64,000 nt of DNA from Alphaproteobacteria bacterium (GCA_020632795.1 JACKEV010000009.1:657501-721500); one strand, 5' to 3'. Positions 7,667-16,409 are shown, numbered from the stretch's first letter. The notes: generated from the sequence alone by a model not told the origin. Made by a program: numbers and translations.

Positions 7667-8290
7667 ATGGCTCTACCGCGCATCGCATCCCTGTCCGGCG
7701 TCGTGCTTCCCAAGCTTGAGTTGAGCGCCGAGGCCGATCTCCCCACCCGGTACGGTGCGCTCCGCGTCGTCGGCTTCAGGGGGGCCGATGGCCAGGAGCT
7801 GGGTGCTGTGGTCCAAGGAGCGGTCGATGGCCACGTCGGCGTCCCGGTCCGTCTGCACTCGGAGTGCTTCACCGGCGACCTGATGGGCAGCCTTCGGTGT
7901 GACTGCCGTGACCAGCTGGAGGCTTCGCTGCGCTTCATCGCCCGGTGCGCCCGAGGAGCGGTGCTCTACCTGCCCCAGGAGGGGCGAGGCATCGGGCTCG
8001 TCAACAAGATCCGGGCCTACGCGCTGCAGGATCGTGGCCTGGACACCGTCGACGCGAACCTCGCGCTGGGCTTCCCGAATGATCTCCGCACCTACGAGAT
8101 CGCTGCGGCCATGATTCGCGCCCTGGGGATCCAGTCGGTCTGCCTGCTGACCAACAACCCCGCGAAGGTCCACGGGCTCCAGCGCCACGGGATCGAAGTG
8201 GCGGGGATCATCCCGCTGCGCACCCCCCCGAACGAGCACAACGTCGGTTACCTGAACACCAAACGTCAGCGCAGCGGACACCTCCTGTAG
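7667..8290 (+). CDS. ribA: GTP cyclohydrolase II
   Basis: GTP cyclohydrolase II opens GTP to give the first pyrimidine intermediate of riboflavin synthesis, releasing formate and pyrophosphate. The 207-residue protein carries the zinc site HSECFTGDLMGSLRCDC, the YLPQEGRGIGL motif, TNNPAK and the NEHNVGYLNTKR end. It is the stand-alone form (about 200 residues), not the RibBA fusion. No other riboflavin gene lies next to it, so the pathway is probably dispersed. The leader described at 7588-7658 may control its translation. Confidence 0.95.
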   Translation: MALPRIASLSGVVLPKLELSAEADLPTRYGALRVVGFRGADGQELGAVVQGAVDGHVGVPVRLHSECFTGDLMGSLRCDCRDQLEASLRFIARCARGAVLYLPQEGRGIGLVNKIRAYALQDRGLDTVDANLALGFPNDLRTYEIAAAMIRALGIQSVCLLTNNPAKVHGLQRHGIEVAGIIPLRTPPNEHNVGYLNTKRQRSGHLL

Positions 8291-8465
8291 GCGCTTTGAA
8301 GCCCGTGGAGTGCGGTTTCGGGTCTTGACCGGATCCGGACATTTCGACTGCAGGGGCTATACTGCTGCGCTATGATGCAGCGCGTCGCGGCCTGCCGCTC
8401 CAGAGGTGTGCCGCTCCTTCGCGCTGGTTTCGCGAATTCCCCCCACGAAGATAAGGCCACCAAGA

Positions 8466-10841
8466 ATGCGCACCCATGGCATGCTCTTTGGAGTCCTGGC
8501 GCTCGTCTCTGCCTGCAACGGTGGGGGCGGGGAGCCGCAGACCCGCCTGTTGGACTACCCCATCATCGACTTCAGCTCGCAGTGGCTTGAGTTCGGCTTC
8601 GTCGAGTTCGGGGAGACCGAGACCCGCACCTTCATCATCCAGAATCAGGGCGACCTGACGATGGGGATCAAGGACATCTACGAGGGCCGCGGGCAGGACG
8701 AGGACTTCGAGATCACCTGGGATGTCGCGAACATCACCTGCCCGGATGACGAGGCGGCCAAGTCGATGCGCCCGGCGCCCGACGCCACGATCTGGGCCTC
8801 CGAGACCGAGATCGACTTCGGGGAGGTGGAACCTGGGGACTCGGATCTTGAGGCCCTCGTCGTCACCAACGTGGGGGACACCACGCTCACCTTCGCGGGT
8901 GTCTTCGTGGTGCCCAGCACCGAGGGGTTCTCGATCTTCTCGGGCGGGGACGTGAGCTCGGTGGCGCTGGAGCCCTCCCAGTCTCACAACATCATCCTTC
9001 AGTACGCGCCCACCGACGCCAACGGGAACACGGCCACCCTCATCATCAACTCCAACGATCCGAACAACAACCTCCTGGAGATCCCGCTCCTGGGCAACCA
9101 GGGCGGCAGCAGCACCGACGACACCGGCGGGGCTGACGACACGAGTGAGCCGACCGACGACACCGGCGGTCCCGTCAGCGATGGCCAGGTGCTGTTCACC
9201 CTGGGCCCCGACTGCCGCATCCCCGTGGACGTGGCCTTCACTCCGGTGCATGTGGGCGAGGTCTACGGCTCGGTCATCGTCGAGACCGCCACCCAGCAGC
9301 GGGAGGACGAAGAGGAGCCCGAGTACTGGTCCGACATCGACCACGACCGCAGCATCATCTACCTGCAGGGTGATTCTGAGCTCACCGAGGGGCGCGTCAT
9401 CGTCCAGCCCCGCTCGATGGACTTCGGTCACATCTGGACGGGCGAGGAGGAGGTCCAGTACATCCAGGTCTCCAACGCGGGCAACGGCGAGCTGATCCTG
9501 ACCCAGCCCACCCTCGATGAGAACTGCTCCGAGGGCTACAACATCTCCTGGTCCTACGCCCCCGACGCTACGGACGAGAAGATCCTGGAGGGCGACTCCA
9601 AGACGCTGATCGAGGTGAGCTTCGTCCCGGTGGACCAGAACGACGCGTACTGCACGCTCTACGTCAACTCCGACGACGCCGACAACCCGCAGGTCCCGGT
9701 CTACCTCCAGGGCAACTCCGGCGTGGACCCTGACAACACGCCGCCCACCGTGGCGATCCGGTCCCCCGACCCGGGCTACGTCCACAACACCTCGGGCCCG
9801 ATCGAGATGGAGCTCAACGTCTTCGACCGCGATCAGCCCGCCGAGTCCCTGACCTGCCGCATCAAGAGCGCGCTGCTGGTGGGCGCGACGGTGGCGTACT
9901 GTACGCCGACCGACGCCTCCGGGCACGTCTTCGTGGACGTCCCCCTCGACGCCTTCGACCCGGGCGTCGACACCATCCAGGTTCTGGTGACCGACGTGGC
10001 CGGCACCACCTCCGTGGCGTCGATCCCGGTGGTCATCAACTCGGTCTTCCCGGCCTCCGATGATGACGGCGACGGGTTCGGCTCCGAGGACAGCGGGATG
10101 ATGGTCGACTGCAACGACAACAGCATCGTCAGCTACCCCGAGGCGGCCGAGATCTACGACGGTCTGGACAACGACTGCGACCTGCTCATCGACGAGGGCA
10201 CCGAGGGCGCAGACGACGACGGCGACACGCTCACCGAGATCGACGGTGACTGCGACGACAACGACGCCTTCACCCTCCCGGGCATCGCCGAGGCCGCCGA
10301 CCACAAGGACAACGACTGCGACGGCGACATCGACGAGGGCACCAACCTCTTCGACGACGACGGTGACGGCTACGCCGAGGTCAACAACGACTGCCTCGAC
10401 AACAACCCCGACATCCACCCCGGCGCGGTCGAGGTCTGCGACGACATCGACAACGACTGCAACGGGCGGATCGACGACGCCTGCCTCCAGATCGACTCCA
10501 CGCCGATCATCGTGGGCGGCATCAACATGAGCCAGACCGCCTGCGAGTCGGCCGAGGTCATCCAGCTCTCGGTCTTCGTCTACGACGCCGACGGACAGAC
10601 CCCGACCTACACCTGGAACGTCGAAGAGGACGCCTCGATCGACAACTCCAACTCGCCGACGGTGAACTTCACCTGCCCCACGCTGGACGGGAACGACGGC
10701 AAGCTCTCCCAGGTCTATTCGGTCGTCGCCGATCCCGACGGGCACCAGGTCTGGGACTTCGCGGAGGTGGCGGTCTACCCCACCGACACCCTCTACCAGC
10801 AGTACATCGACATCGTCTTCGTCAACCCGAACGAAGAGTAG
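8466..10841 (+). CDS. Large surface lipoprotein with choice-of-anchor-D and MopE-like repeats
   Basis: A lipoprotein signal (MRTHGMLFGVLALVSAC, Cys17) is followed by Asn/Asp/Thr-rich sequence. Two or more immunoglobulin-like blocks of the choice-of-anchor D type start with IDFGEVEPG and MDFGHIWTG. A Thr/Asp-rich linker (TDDTGGADDTSEP) separates them. The C-terminal third holds three tandem repeats of the form DDDGDG...DCNDN...YDGLDNDCD...IDEG, the putative metal-binding motif of MopE-type proteins, followed by a final Ig-like domain. The protein is probably exported and bound to the cell surface, with the repeats likely binding Ca or Cu; the ligand is inference. The frame opens at 8406, but ATG 8466 gives the signal peptide. 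A perfect terminator follows. Confidence 0.85.
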   Translation: MRTHGMLFGVLALVSACNGGGGEPQTRLLDYPIIDFSSQWLEFGFVEFGETETRTFIIQNQGDLTMGIKDIYEGRGQDEDFEITWDVANITCPDDEAAKSMRPAPDATIWASETEIDFGEVEPGDSDLEALVVTNVGDTTLTFAGVFVVPSTEGFSIFSGGDVSSVALEPSQSHNIILQYAPTDANGNTATLIINSNDPNNNLLEIPLLGNQGGSSTDDTGGADDTSEPTDDTGGPVSDGQVLFTLGPDCRIPVDVAFTPVHVGEVYGSVIVETATQQREDEEEPEYWSDIDHDRSIIYLQGDSELTEGRVIVQPRSMDFGHIWTGEEEVQYIQVSNAGNGELILTQPTLDENCSEGYNISWSYAPDATDEKILEGDSKTLIEVSFVPVDQNDAYCTLYVNSDDADNPQVPVYLQGNSGVDPDNTPPTVAIRSPDPGYVHNTSGPIEMELNVFDRDQPAESLTCRIKSALLVGATVAYCTPTDASGHVFVDVPLDAFDPGVDTIQVLVTDVAGTTSVASIPVVINSVFPASDDDGDGFGSEDSGMMVDCNDNSIVSYPEAAEIYDGLDNDCDLLIDEGTEGADDDGDTLTEIDGDCDDNDAFTLPGIAEAADHKDNDCDGDIDEGTNLFDDDGDGYAEVNNDCLDNNPDIHPGAVEVCDDIDNDCNGRIDDACLQIDSTPIIVGGINMSQTACESAEVIQLSVFVYDADGQTPTYTWNVEEDASIDNSNSPTVNFTCPTLDGNDGKLSQVYSVVADPDGHQVWDFAEVAVYPTDTLYQQYIDIVFVNPNEE

Positions 10842-10866
10842 CGCCAGCCGCTGAAGGTGTCGGAGT

Positions 10867-10910
10867 GGGCCGGGATCGGGGCGCGTGCGCCTCAGATCCC
10901 GGCCCTTTTC
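10867..10910 (+). terminator. Rho-independent terminator of the MopE-like lipoprotein gene
   Basis: An 11-bp perfect inverted repeat (10867-10877 with 10895-10905) with a 17-nt loop is followed by TTTTC. It separates the lipoprotein gene from the TadE/TadG genes. Confidence 0.9.
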
Positions 10911-10996
10911 TGTCGCAGCGGCCTTGGGTGAGCGGGCTCTGCGGGACCCGCGGACAGAATCCGGACGGCGCGGTTCTTGCTTGGTAAGCTTGCGTC

Positions 10997-11464
10997 GTGC
11001 CTGCGCTCCCCGCCCGCTCCCGCAGACGTCAAGGCCAGTCCACCACCGAGCTGGCCCTGATGTTGCCGCTGATCTTCGCGATCCTCTTCGCGGTGGTGGA
11101 GTACGCCTGGTACCTGGGCGCCATCCACTACGTGTCCTACGCCACGTTCACCGCGGCGCGGGCCCAGCAAGCCAACGACGACCCGACGCTCGCCGCGCAG
11201 GCGCTGCTCACCGGTCGCATGGTGGACATGGGGACCGGGGACGTGCGCCTCAGCAACGACCCCTCGACCGGGACGGTCACCTCGACCCTGCTCTGGCGCG
11301 CGCAGCTCCCCGGCTTTCGGCAGGTCATGGGCATCATGGACGTCACGATGTCCACGACCCTGGGGCCGCCGGAGTGTGAGTACGAGAGCCGCGCGGCGAC
11401 CCGGCGCGCCGGGGTGACCGACAACGCCTGGCGCTACGCCGACAACAAGCTGGAGTGCAACTGA
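10997..11464 (+). CDS. TadE-family pseudopilin-like protein
   Basis: A short basic N-terminus (about 13 residues) precedes GQSTTELALMLPLIFAILF and further hydrophobic residues, the hallmark of TadE/TadG minor pilins: a Gly before the hydrophobic segment and a Glu five or six residues into it. The rest (about 110 residues) is a small periplasmic domain with a Cys near the end. These proteins take part in Flp/Tad pilus assembly. The start is GTG 10997. The stop overlaps the ATG of the next gene (ATGA at 11461-11464 region), indicating coupling. Confidence 0.8.
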   Translation: MPALPARSRRRQGQSTTELALMLPLIFAILFAVVEYAWYLGAIHYVSYATFTAARAQQANDDPTLAAQALLTGRMVDMGTGDVRLSNDPSTGTVTSTLLWRAQLPGFRQVMGIMDVTMSTTLGPPECEYESRAATRRAGVTDNAWRYADNKLECN

Positions 11465-12540
11465 TGCCCCGGCGCGCCCGGCGCGGGCAGGCGGCGGTGC
11501 TCATCGCCCTGTGCCTGTTCGGCCTGGTCATCTTCCTGGCCCTGGCCACCAACATGGGCATCCTGGTGAACGACAAGGTGCGCATGCAGAGCGCGGCCGA
11601 CCTGGGGGCCTACGCGGCGGCCTACAAGGAGGCGCAGCAGCTCAACCGCATGGTCGCCCGCAACGAGGCCATCCTGGAGGAGGTCAAGGACTGCCGGAAC
11701 ACCCTCACCTCGGTGCCCTGGCCCAGCGCCTGCGACTGCGAGGCCCGCAGCGCCCTGGCCGAGACCTACATCACCCTCTGCGAGCTGCGCATCGAGGCCC
11801 TGGCCACCGACTTCCTGGTGGAGGCATCGTGGAGTCAGTCGGTGGGGCCGGCGATGGACGCGGGCATGGCCACGATGGACGCGAACATCCCGGGCCTTCG
11901 AAGCTCGGGCTCCAAGCTCTACCAGGGGCCGGGGTCCGCCAGCGCGCCGACGGCCCACCGCTCCGAGGGCACGATGTTCATGCCCGGGTTGCCGACCATC
12001 GCGTCCTATCGCAGGGTTCAGGACACCAACTTCAACTACCCGGTCATGCTGATGTGCCCGACCAACGTGGGCTGCATCCCCATGGGCATCGTGCCGTCCG
12101 CCCGGACCCACCAGCTCCGCACCTGGTACTACAAGGACGACACCGACCCCGACGTCTGGGTGATGGCCGAGGCCACCGGCACGATGCGCAGCGCCTACCT
12201 GGACATCGGCTACAGCAGCGGCGGCCGCGACGGGGGCTACTTCGGGGCGTCGAGCACCGGCGGCACCGACCGCATGTACGCCGTGGCGGTCGCCAAGCCC
12301 TACGGCGGCTCGGTGGGGCCTACGGCAGCGTCGCCTGCCCAGCGCAACGCGAACACCGACGCGGAGGGCCCCTACTGGACCGGCCGGGGGACCCGGTTCG
12401 CGAAGCTGACGATGGTGGATGAGTACCGCGCCCGCATGGCCGGCATCGGCGAGTGGGACAGCGCCTCGGCCAGCGATGAACCGCGCACCGCGCTCCAGCT
12501 GAGCGCCTGGGGGCTCGATGCGTCGAAGTTCCGCCACTGA
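11464..12540 (+). CDS. TadG-like protein with one N-terminal membrane segment
   Basis: The protein begins with a basic stretch, then GQAAVLIALCLFGLVIFLALATNMGILVND as one membrane segment (written here only in outline), followed by QSAADLGAYAAA, the typical TadG continuation. The remaining 300 residues are extracytoplasmic and contain paired Cys near residues 75-90. No von Willebrand domain can be recognised, so it is a short TadG type (358 residues). ATG 11464 was chosen because it overlaps the previous stop; an in-frame GTG lies 9 bp upstream. It probably works with the two flanking pilin-like proteins. Confidence 0.75.
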   Translation: MPRRARRGQAAVLIALCLFGLVIFLALATNMGILVNDKVRMQSAADLGAYAAAYKEAQQLNRMVARNEAILEEVKDCRNTLTSVPWPSACDCEARSALAETYITLCELRIEALATDFLVEASWSQSVGPAMDAGMATMDANIPGLRSSGSKLYQGPGSASAPTAHRSEGTMFMPGLPTIASYRRVQDTNFNYPVMLMCPTNVGCIPMGIVPSARTHQLRTWYYKDDTDPDVWVMAEATGTMRSAYLDIGYSSGGRDGGYFGASSTGGTDRMYAVAVAKPYGGSVGPTAASPAQRNANTDAEGPYWTGRGTRFAKLTMVDEYRARMAGIGEWDSASASDEPRTALQLSAWGLDASKFRH

Positions 12541-12874
12541 ACGGCGCGCCCAGGCGGCTGTGGAGACCATGATGATGGCCTTCCTGGTCGCGGTGGTGCT
12601 GGTGTCGATGTACCACCTGTTCACGCTGACCTGGGCCTCCCAGAACGCCCACATGCGGGCGCGGGAGGCCGTGCTGCACGACGACGCCTACCTCTCAGGG
12701 GTGCGCACACGCTACGTGGCCGCCGATCGGACCCCGTTCGACCCCAGCGTGCGGAACTATCGCCGGGCCGATCCGGACCGCACGATGTCGTTCTCGGCAG
12801 AGGCCTGGGACGACAGCCGGGACGACCTCATCGGGTCCCAGCACGTCGAGGTCCAGGCCGTCATCACGGAGTAG
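12518..12874 (+). CDS. Small TadE-like membrane-anchored protein
   Basis: This 118-residue protein repeats the architecture of its upstream neighbours: a basic start, AQAAVETMMMAFLVAVVLVS as hydrophobic segment with Glu early in it, then an extracytoplasmic tail. It overlaps the TadG-like gene by 23 bp. No ATPase (TadA) or secretin (RcpA) gene lies nearby, so the assembly machinery must be elsewhere or the three proteins serve another purpose. It converges on rsmE, with an 11-bp overlap of the 3' ends. Confidence 0.65.
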   Translation: MRRSSATERRAQAAVETMMMAFLVAVVLVSMYHLFTLTWASQNAHMRAREAVLHDDAYLSGVRTRYVAADRTPFDPSVRNYRRADPDRTMSFSAEAWDDSRDDLIGSQHVEVQAVITE

Positions 12875-13556
12875 GGTCGGGCAGCAGTCGAGCGAGCGCC
12901 GCGACGGCGGCGGTGTCCGCCCGCAGCGTCCACGCGCTCAGGCCAGCGGGGGAGAAGCCCGCCTCGTCGGCGAGGGCCAGCTCCGCGGGGTCGAGGCCGC
13001 CCTCCGGACCGATGAGCACCGCCACGCCCGCCCCCTGGACCCGGTCGGCCAGGGGGGCGCCGGGCACCAGCGCGAGCCGCCGCAGGCCGTCGCAGCCCTC
13101 CAGGCAGCGCTCCAGCGGCTGGACGGGGCGGATGTCGGGGACGTCCCCCCGCCCGCACTGCCCCGCCGCGCCCGCGACGATGCGCGCCCAGCGCTCCAGG
13201 TGCTCCCCCCGGGCCACGGAGCGTCGACCCACGAAGGGGCGCAGCTCGGTGACCCCCAGCTCGGTGGCCATGCGCAGCATGCCCTCCCAGGCGGGCTTGC
13301 GGGTGAGGGCGGCGATGAGCACCCCCGCCCGCGGAGGGCTCGTCCGTCGGACCGGAGAAGTGGCCTCGATCACGGCGCGACCGTCCAGGACGTCGATGAG
13401 ACGGGCGTCACATTCGAAGCCGTCCCCGTCGAAGGCCACCAGCGCCTCCCCCCGGGGCAGCAGCGTGACGTGGAGCAGGTGGTGGGACTCGGCCTCGGCG
13501 AGCTGCACCCGCTCGCCGGGCGGTGGCAGCCGGGGGGCTCGGAAGCGGCGCGCCAT
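12864..13556 (-). CDS. rsmE: 16S rRNA (uracil-1498-N3)-methyltransferase RsmE
   Basis: RsmE methylates U1498 of 16S rRNA using S-adenosylmethionine. The 230-residue protein has the N-terminal PUA-like part (MARRFRAPRL...ESHHLLHV) and the SPOUT knot with LIGPEGGLDPAELALADEAGF and the LGxRxLRxETA-like end (AWTLRADTAAVAAL). ATG 13556 overlaps the prmA stop (ATGA), the usual prmA-rsmE coupling. The frame can be extended upstream only inside prmA. Confidence 0.92.
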   Translation of the reverse strand: MARRFRAPRLPPPGERVQLAEAESHHLLHVTLLPRGEALVAFDGDGFECDARLIDVLDGRAVIEATSPVRRTSPPRAGVLIAALTRKPAWEGMLRMATELGVTELRPFVGRRSVARGEHLERWARIVAGAAGQCGRGDVPDIRPVQPLERCLEGCDGLRRLALVPGAPLADRVQGAGVAVLIGPEGGLDPAELALADEAGFSPAGLSAWTLRADTAAVAALARLLPDPTP

Positions 13557-14416
13557 CAGCCCGGGATGCGCTCGAGGTGCACGCTCAGCCACTCGCCTTC
13601 GCGCGCGTCGTCGACCACCGCCAGGGGAGGGGAGAGGCGGTCCAGCACCAGGCTGGCCCGGTCGCTGAGCACCCCTGCCAGGACCAGGTGCCGGCCGGTC
13701 AGGCGGATCAGCTCGGGCGCCAGGTCGGCCAGGACCTCGGCGTAGAGGTTGGCGACCACCAGGTCGAAGGGCCCCCGGAGGCGGTGGAGCGCCGTGGTGG
13801 AGAAGTCGGCGCGCAGGTTGTTGAGGCGGGCGTTCTCGCGCGCGGACTCCACGGCGGCCGGGTCGATGTCCACCCCCACGGCCTCCATGCCCAGGGCGGC
13901 CGCCGCCAGCGCGAGCACCCCCGAGCCGCAGCCCACGTCCAGCACCCGCCCGCCGCTGAAGGCGAGGCGGTCGATGGCGCCCAGGCAGGCCAGGGTGGTG
14001 GGGTGGTCGCCGGTGCCGAAGGCGTTGCCCGGTGGGATGATGAGATCGCCGGGGACGGCCTCCCACGGCGGCGCCACGCGCAGCCGCTCGGACACCACCA
14101 CGCGGTGGTGGTGCTGCTTCCAGCTCTCGGCCCAGTCCTCGTCCTGGACCTCGATGCGCTCGACCTCTGCGTCGCCGACGGCCTCCTGGAGGGCCTGGGC
14201 CGCGGCGGTGGCGTCGCCCGGGGCGAACCAGGCGCGCAGGCTGCAGCGCAGCGGGAGCGGGGGGGGCTCGGTGTCCCAGGGCTGCTGGAAGCGGACCGGG
14301 CTGCCGGGGGCCGGGGCCTCCTGCACGCCGGTGGCGCCGTGCTCGAAGGCGAGCTGGGAGAGGCGCTCCACCCGGCTGCGCGGGATGACGACCCGCAGCT
14401 CGACCCAGTCGGACAT
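13556..14416 (-). CDS. prmA: Ribosomal protein L11 methyltransferase PrmA
   Basis: PrmA trimethylates ribosomal protein L11. The 286-residue protein shows an N-terminal substrate-recognition part (WVELRVVIPRS), the conserved FGTGDHPTT motif, SAM motif I VLDVGCGSGVLA, and DLVVANLYAEVL (the NPPY-like position in this family). ATG 14416 overlaps the stop of the VKOR-DsbA gene. Length fits the family (about 290). Confidence 0.94.
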   Translation of the reverse strand: MSDWVELRVVIPRSRVERLSQLAFEHGATGVQEAPAPGSPVRFQQPWDTEPPPLPLRCSLRAWFAPGDATAAAQALQEAVGDAEVERIEVQDEDWAESWKQHHHRVVVSERLRVAPPWEAVPGDLIIPPGNAFGTGDHPTTLACLGAIDRLAFSGGRVLDVGCGSGVLALAAAALGMEAVGVDIDPAAVESARENARLNNLRADFSTTALHRLRGPFDLVVANLYAEVLADLAPELIRLTGRHLVLAGVLSDRASLVLDRLSPPLAVVDDAREGEWLSVHLERIPG

Positions 14417-15762
14417 CAATACGGGGCGCTGGGGGGGCGCGGGGTGGGGAAGGAAGCCCCCTTCGCCCGGGCCTCCAGCAGCAGCTCCAGCCCCTCGGAG
14501 CCTGTGGTGACGCGGATCCACTCGCCGGGGCGGGTCAGGTCGCGCACGAACAGGGAGGGGGTGGAGTAGACGCCAGCGGTCTTGCCGGCCTCGACGTCGT
14601 CGGAGACCCGCGCGCCGGTCTGCGGGGAGGACATGCAGCCGTCCAGCGCGTCGACGTCCAGGCCCAGGTTCTGGGCGATGAAGCGGATGTCGTCCCGGGA
14701 GAGGAAGCGCTGGTTGGCGAACATCTGCTGGTTCATCTCCCAGAACCGGCCCTGCTCCTGGGCGCAGATGGCGGCGGCGGCGGCCATGCAGGCGTTCTCG
14801 TGCATCACGTCGGGCACAGAGGGGTTGCAGATGCTGGAGAGGGGGTAGTGCCGGTGGGCGACCCGCAGCTCGGGGTGCTTGGTGACGAGGGCCTTGACCT
14901 CCTTGGCCATCAGCGCGCAGTGGGGGCACTCGTAGTCGGCGAACTCGACGAGCAGGACCTCTGCGCTGGGGGAGCCCCAGATCGGCTCGTGGCCGGAGAG
15001 CGCCACGGTGCCGTTGACCGACTCGTAGAGCTGGCCGATGTCCGCCTCGACCTGCTCGGCGAGGGGCGGCGCGGCGGGCTTGCCCCAGCCGAGCCAGCCG
15101 ATGGCGAAGGCCGCGAGGCCCGCGACGATGAGGGTCATGATGGAGCGGTCGTTCTGACCGGTGAGGGCGGCGCCGATGTTCGCCGTGAAGCCGTCGGGCC
15201 GGGTCGCCAGGACGCCGGCGACCAGCAGCAGGGCGTTGGCCGTGTAGAGGCTCATGCAGAACAGGCACCACGCGCCCAGCGTGGAGCTGGCCCAGGCCAG
15301 GAAGAGGGAGTAGCCGCAGGCCGGGATGGCCGCGAGCAGGAGCAGGGCAGGGGCCTTGGCGGTGCCCTCCTTCTCCTGCCAGGCGGGCAGGGTGAAGGCG
15401 GCGACGCCGACGTAGAAGCCGACCCCGAACAGCGCGATGGGGACGCCGAACAGCTCGGCGTACTGCGAGGTGTTGACGATGTCGCAGTTGAACGTCTCGT
15501 TGATGTTGCAGACGCTCTCGCCGCCAGCGGTGGCCGCGTGGTGCTGGATGGTGAGGTAGAGCGACACGCAGGCGGCCTCGGCCGCCGTGACCGCCCCGCC
15601 CAGCAGGGGGTGGGTGACCAGGGCCGCGACCGCGAGCAGCACCCCCGCCGAGATGCCCGTGAGCAGCGCGGCGGTGTTGTTGCCCTCGCCGCCGAGGTAG
15701 AAGGCCACACCCGCCAGGATCAAAGCCAGGATGGGCAGGCCGACGCGCGAAAGCCGCTTCAT
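14416..15762 (-). CDS. VKOR-DsbA fusion: disulfide-forming membrane protein
   Basis: The N-terminal half (about 1-230) is a vitamin-K-epoxide-reductase-like membrane domain with about five hydrophobic segments, the loop cysteines C85 and C93 and the CxxC pair C166-C169. The C-terminal half (about 235-448) is a DsbA-like thioredoxin domain with CPHC at 279-282 and further cysteines (SSICNPS, NACMA). VKOR re-oxidises the thioredoxin partner and passes electrons to quinone, so the fusion combines the jobs of DsbB and DsbA in one chain. GGAGGA lies just before ATG 15762. It is probably the main source of disulfides for the Cys-containing exported proteins in this window. Confidence 0.9.
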   Translation of the reverse strand: MKRLSRVGLPILALILAGVAFYLGGEGNNTAALLTGISAGVLLAVAALVTHPLLGGAVTAAEAACVSLYLTIQHHAATAGGESVCNINETFNCDIVNTSQYAELFGVPIALFGVGFYVGVAAFTLPAWQEKEGTAKAPALLLLAAIPACGYSLFLAWASSTLGAWCLFCMSLYTANALLLVAGVLATRPDGFTANIGAALTGQNDRSIMTLIVAGLAAFAIGWLGWGKPAAPPLAEQVEADIGQLYESVNGTVALSGHEPIWGSPSAEVLLVEFADYECPHCALMAKEVKALVTKHPELRVAHRHYPLSSICNPSVPDVMHENACMAAAAAICAQEQGRFWEMNQQMFANQRFLSRDDIRFIAQNLGLDVDALDGCMSSPQTGARVSDDVEAGKTAGVYSTPSLFVRDLTRPGEWIRVTTGSEGLELLLEARAKGASFPTPRPPSAPY

Positions 15763-15817
15763 CCGTCCTCCGGTCGCAACGGATATCCGATTGTCAGGGT
15801 GGGGGCCAAGAGCATGA

Positions 15818-16273
15818 TCAGTAGCGTCTCATCGCGCGCTGGGCGTCCCGGTCGTCCTCACGCTTCCGGATGTCCTGGCGCTTGTCGTGGAGCTTCTTGC
15901 CGCGCGCGACGGCGATCTCCAGCTTGGCCCAGGGACCCTTGAAGTAGAGGGTGACCGGCACGATGGTGAGGCCCTTCTCCTGGGTGGCGCGGCGCAGGCG
16001 GGTCAGCTCGCGCCGATGGAGCAGCAGCCGCCGCGGGCGGGTGGGCTCGTGGTTCTCCTGCCCGGCGTGGGTGTAGGGCTGGATGTGGGCGTCGACCAGG
16101 TAGGCCTCGTCGCCCTGGAGGCGGACGTAGGCCTCGGCGATCTGGGCCTTGCCGTTGCGCAGGGACTTGACCTCGGTGCCGAGCAGCTCCAGCCCCGCCT
16201 CGAAGCGCTCGAGCAGCTCGTACTCGTGCCGCGCCTTGCGGTTCTTGGCGATGACTTTGACGGGGTCGCTCAT
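15818..16273 (-). CDS. smpB: SsrA-binding protein SmpB
   Basis: SmpB binds tmRNA and brings it to stalled ribosomes for trans-translation. The 151-residue protein begins MSDPVKVIAKNRKARHEYEL, has the GTEVKSLRNGKAQI core and the LYFKGPWAKLEIAVARGKKLHDKR region, and a basic C-terminal tail. ATG 16273 gives the family length; the frame extends upstream through repeat-rich DNA that should not be coding. No tmRNA gene was found in the window. The upstream region holds MraZ-box-like repeats oriented toward this gene. Confidence 0.96.
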   Translation of the reverse strand: MSDPVKVIAKNRKARHEYELLERFEAGLELLGTEVKSLRNGKAQIAEAYVRLQGDEAYLVDAHIQPYTHAGQENHEPTRPRRLLLHRRELTRLRRATQEKGLTIVPVTLYFKGPWAKLEIAVARGKKLHDKRQDIRKREDDRDAQRAMRRY

Positions 16274-16359
16274 GGGGGGCCTTGTCGACGGAGGAGTGCG
16301 CGGCAGAGCGCGGCGCCACCCCACTCCGCTAACACGTCCCCCGCGTGGCGGCGCCGGGT

Positions 16360-16385
16360 CCCCACGGCGCCCCACGGCGCTCCAC
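16360..16385 (-). promoter_or_regulatory. MraZ-box-like array A (three boxes)
   Basis: Three hexamers, CCCCAC at 16360, CCCCAC at 16370 and CTCCAC at 16380, are spaced exactly 10 bp. On the minus strand they read GTGGGG, GTGGGG, GTGGAG, matching the TGGGN repeats with 10-bp period bound by MraZ in Escherichia coli. The array points toward smpB and lies about 90 bp upstream of its start. Confidence 0.5.
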
Positions 16386-16409
16386 CTCCCGGCCATCACG
16401 CCGCGTCCG

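Noticed and set aside
7504..7719. 71-codon frame between HU and ribA
   Set aside because: It begins inside the HU terminator and overlaps the ribA start in a different frame.
8325..8363. Promoter TTGACC...TATACT before the MopE-like lipoprotein gene
   Set aside because: The spacing is 27 bp, too long for a sigma-70-type promoter; only the TATACT may be meaningful.
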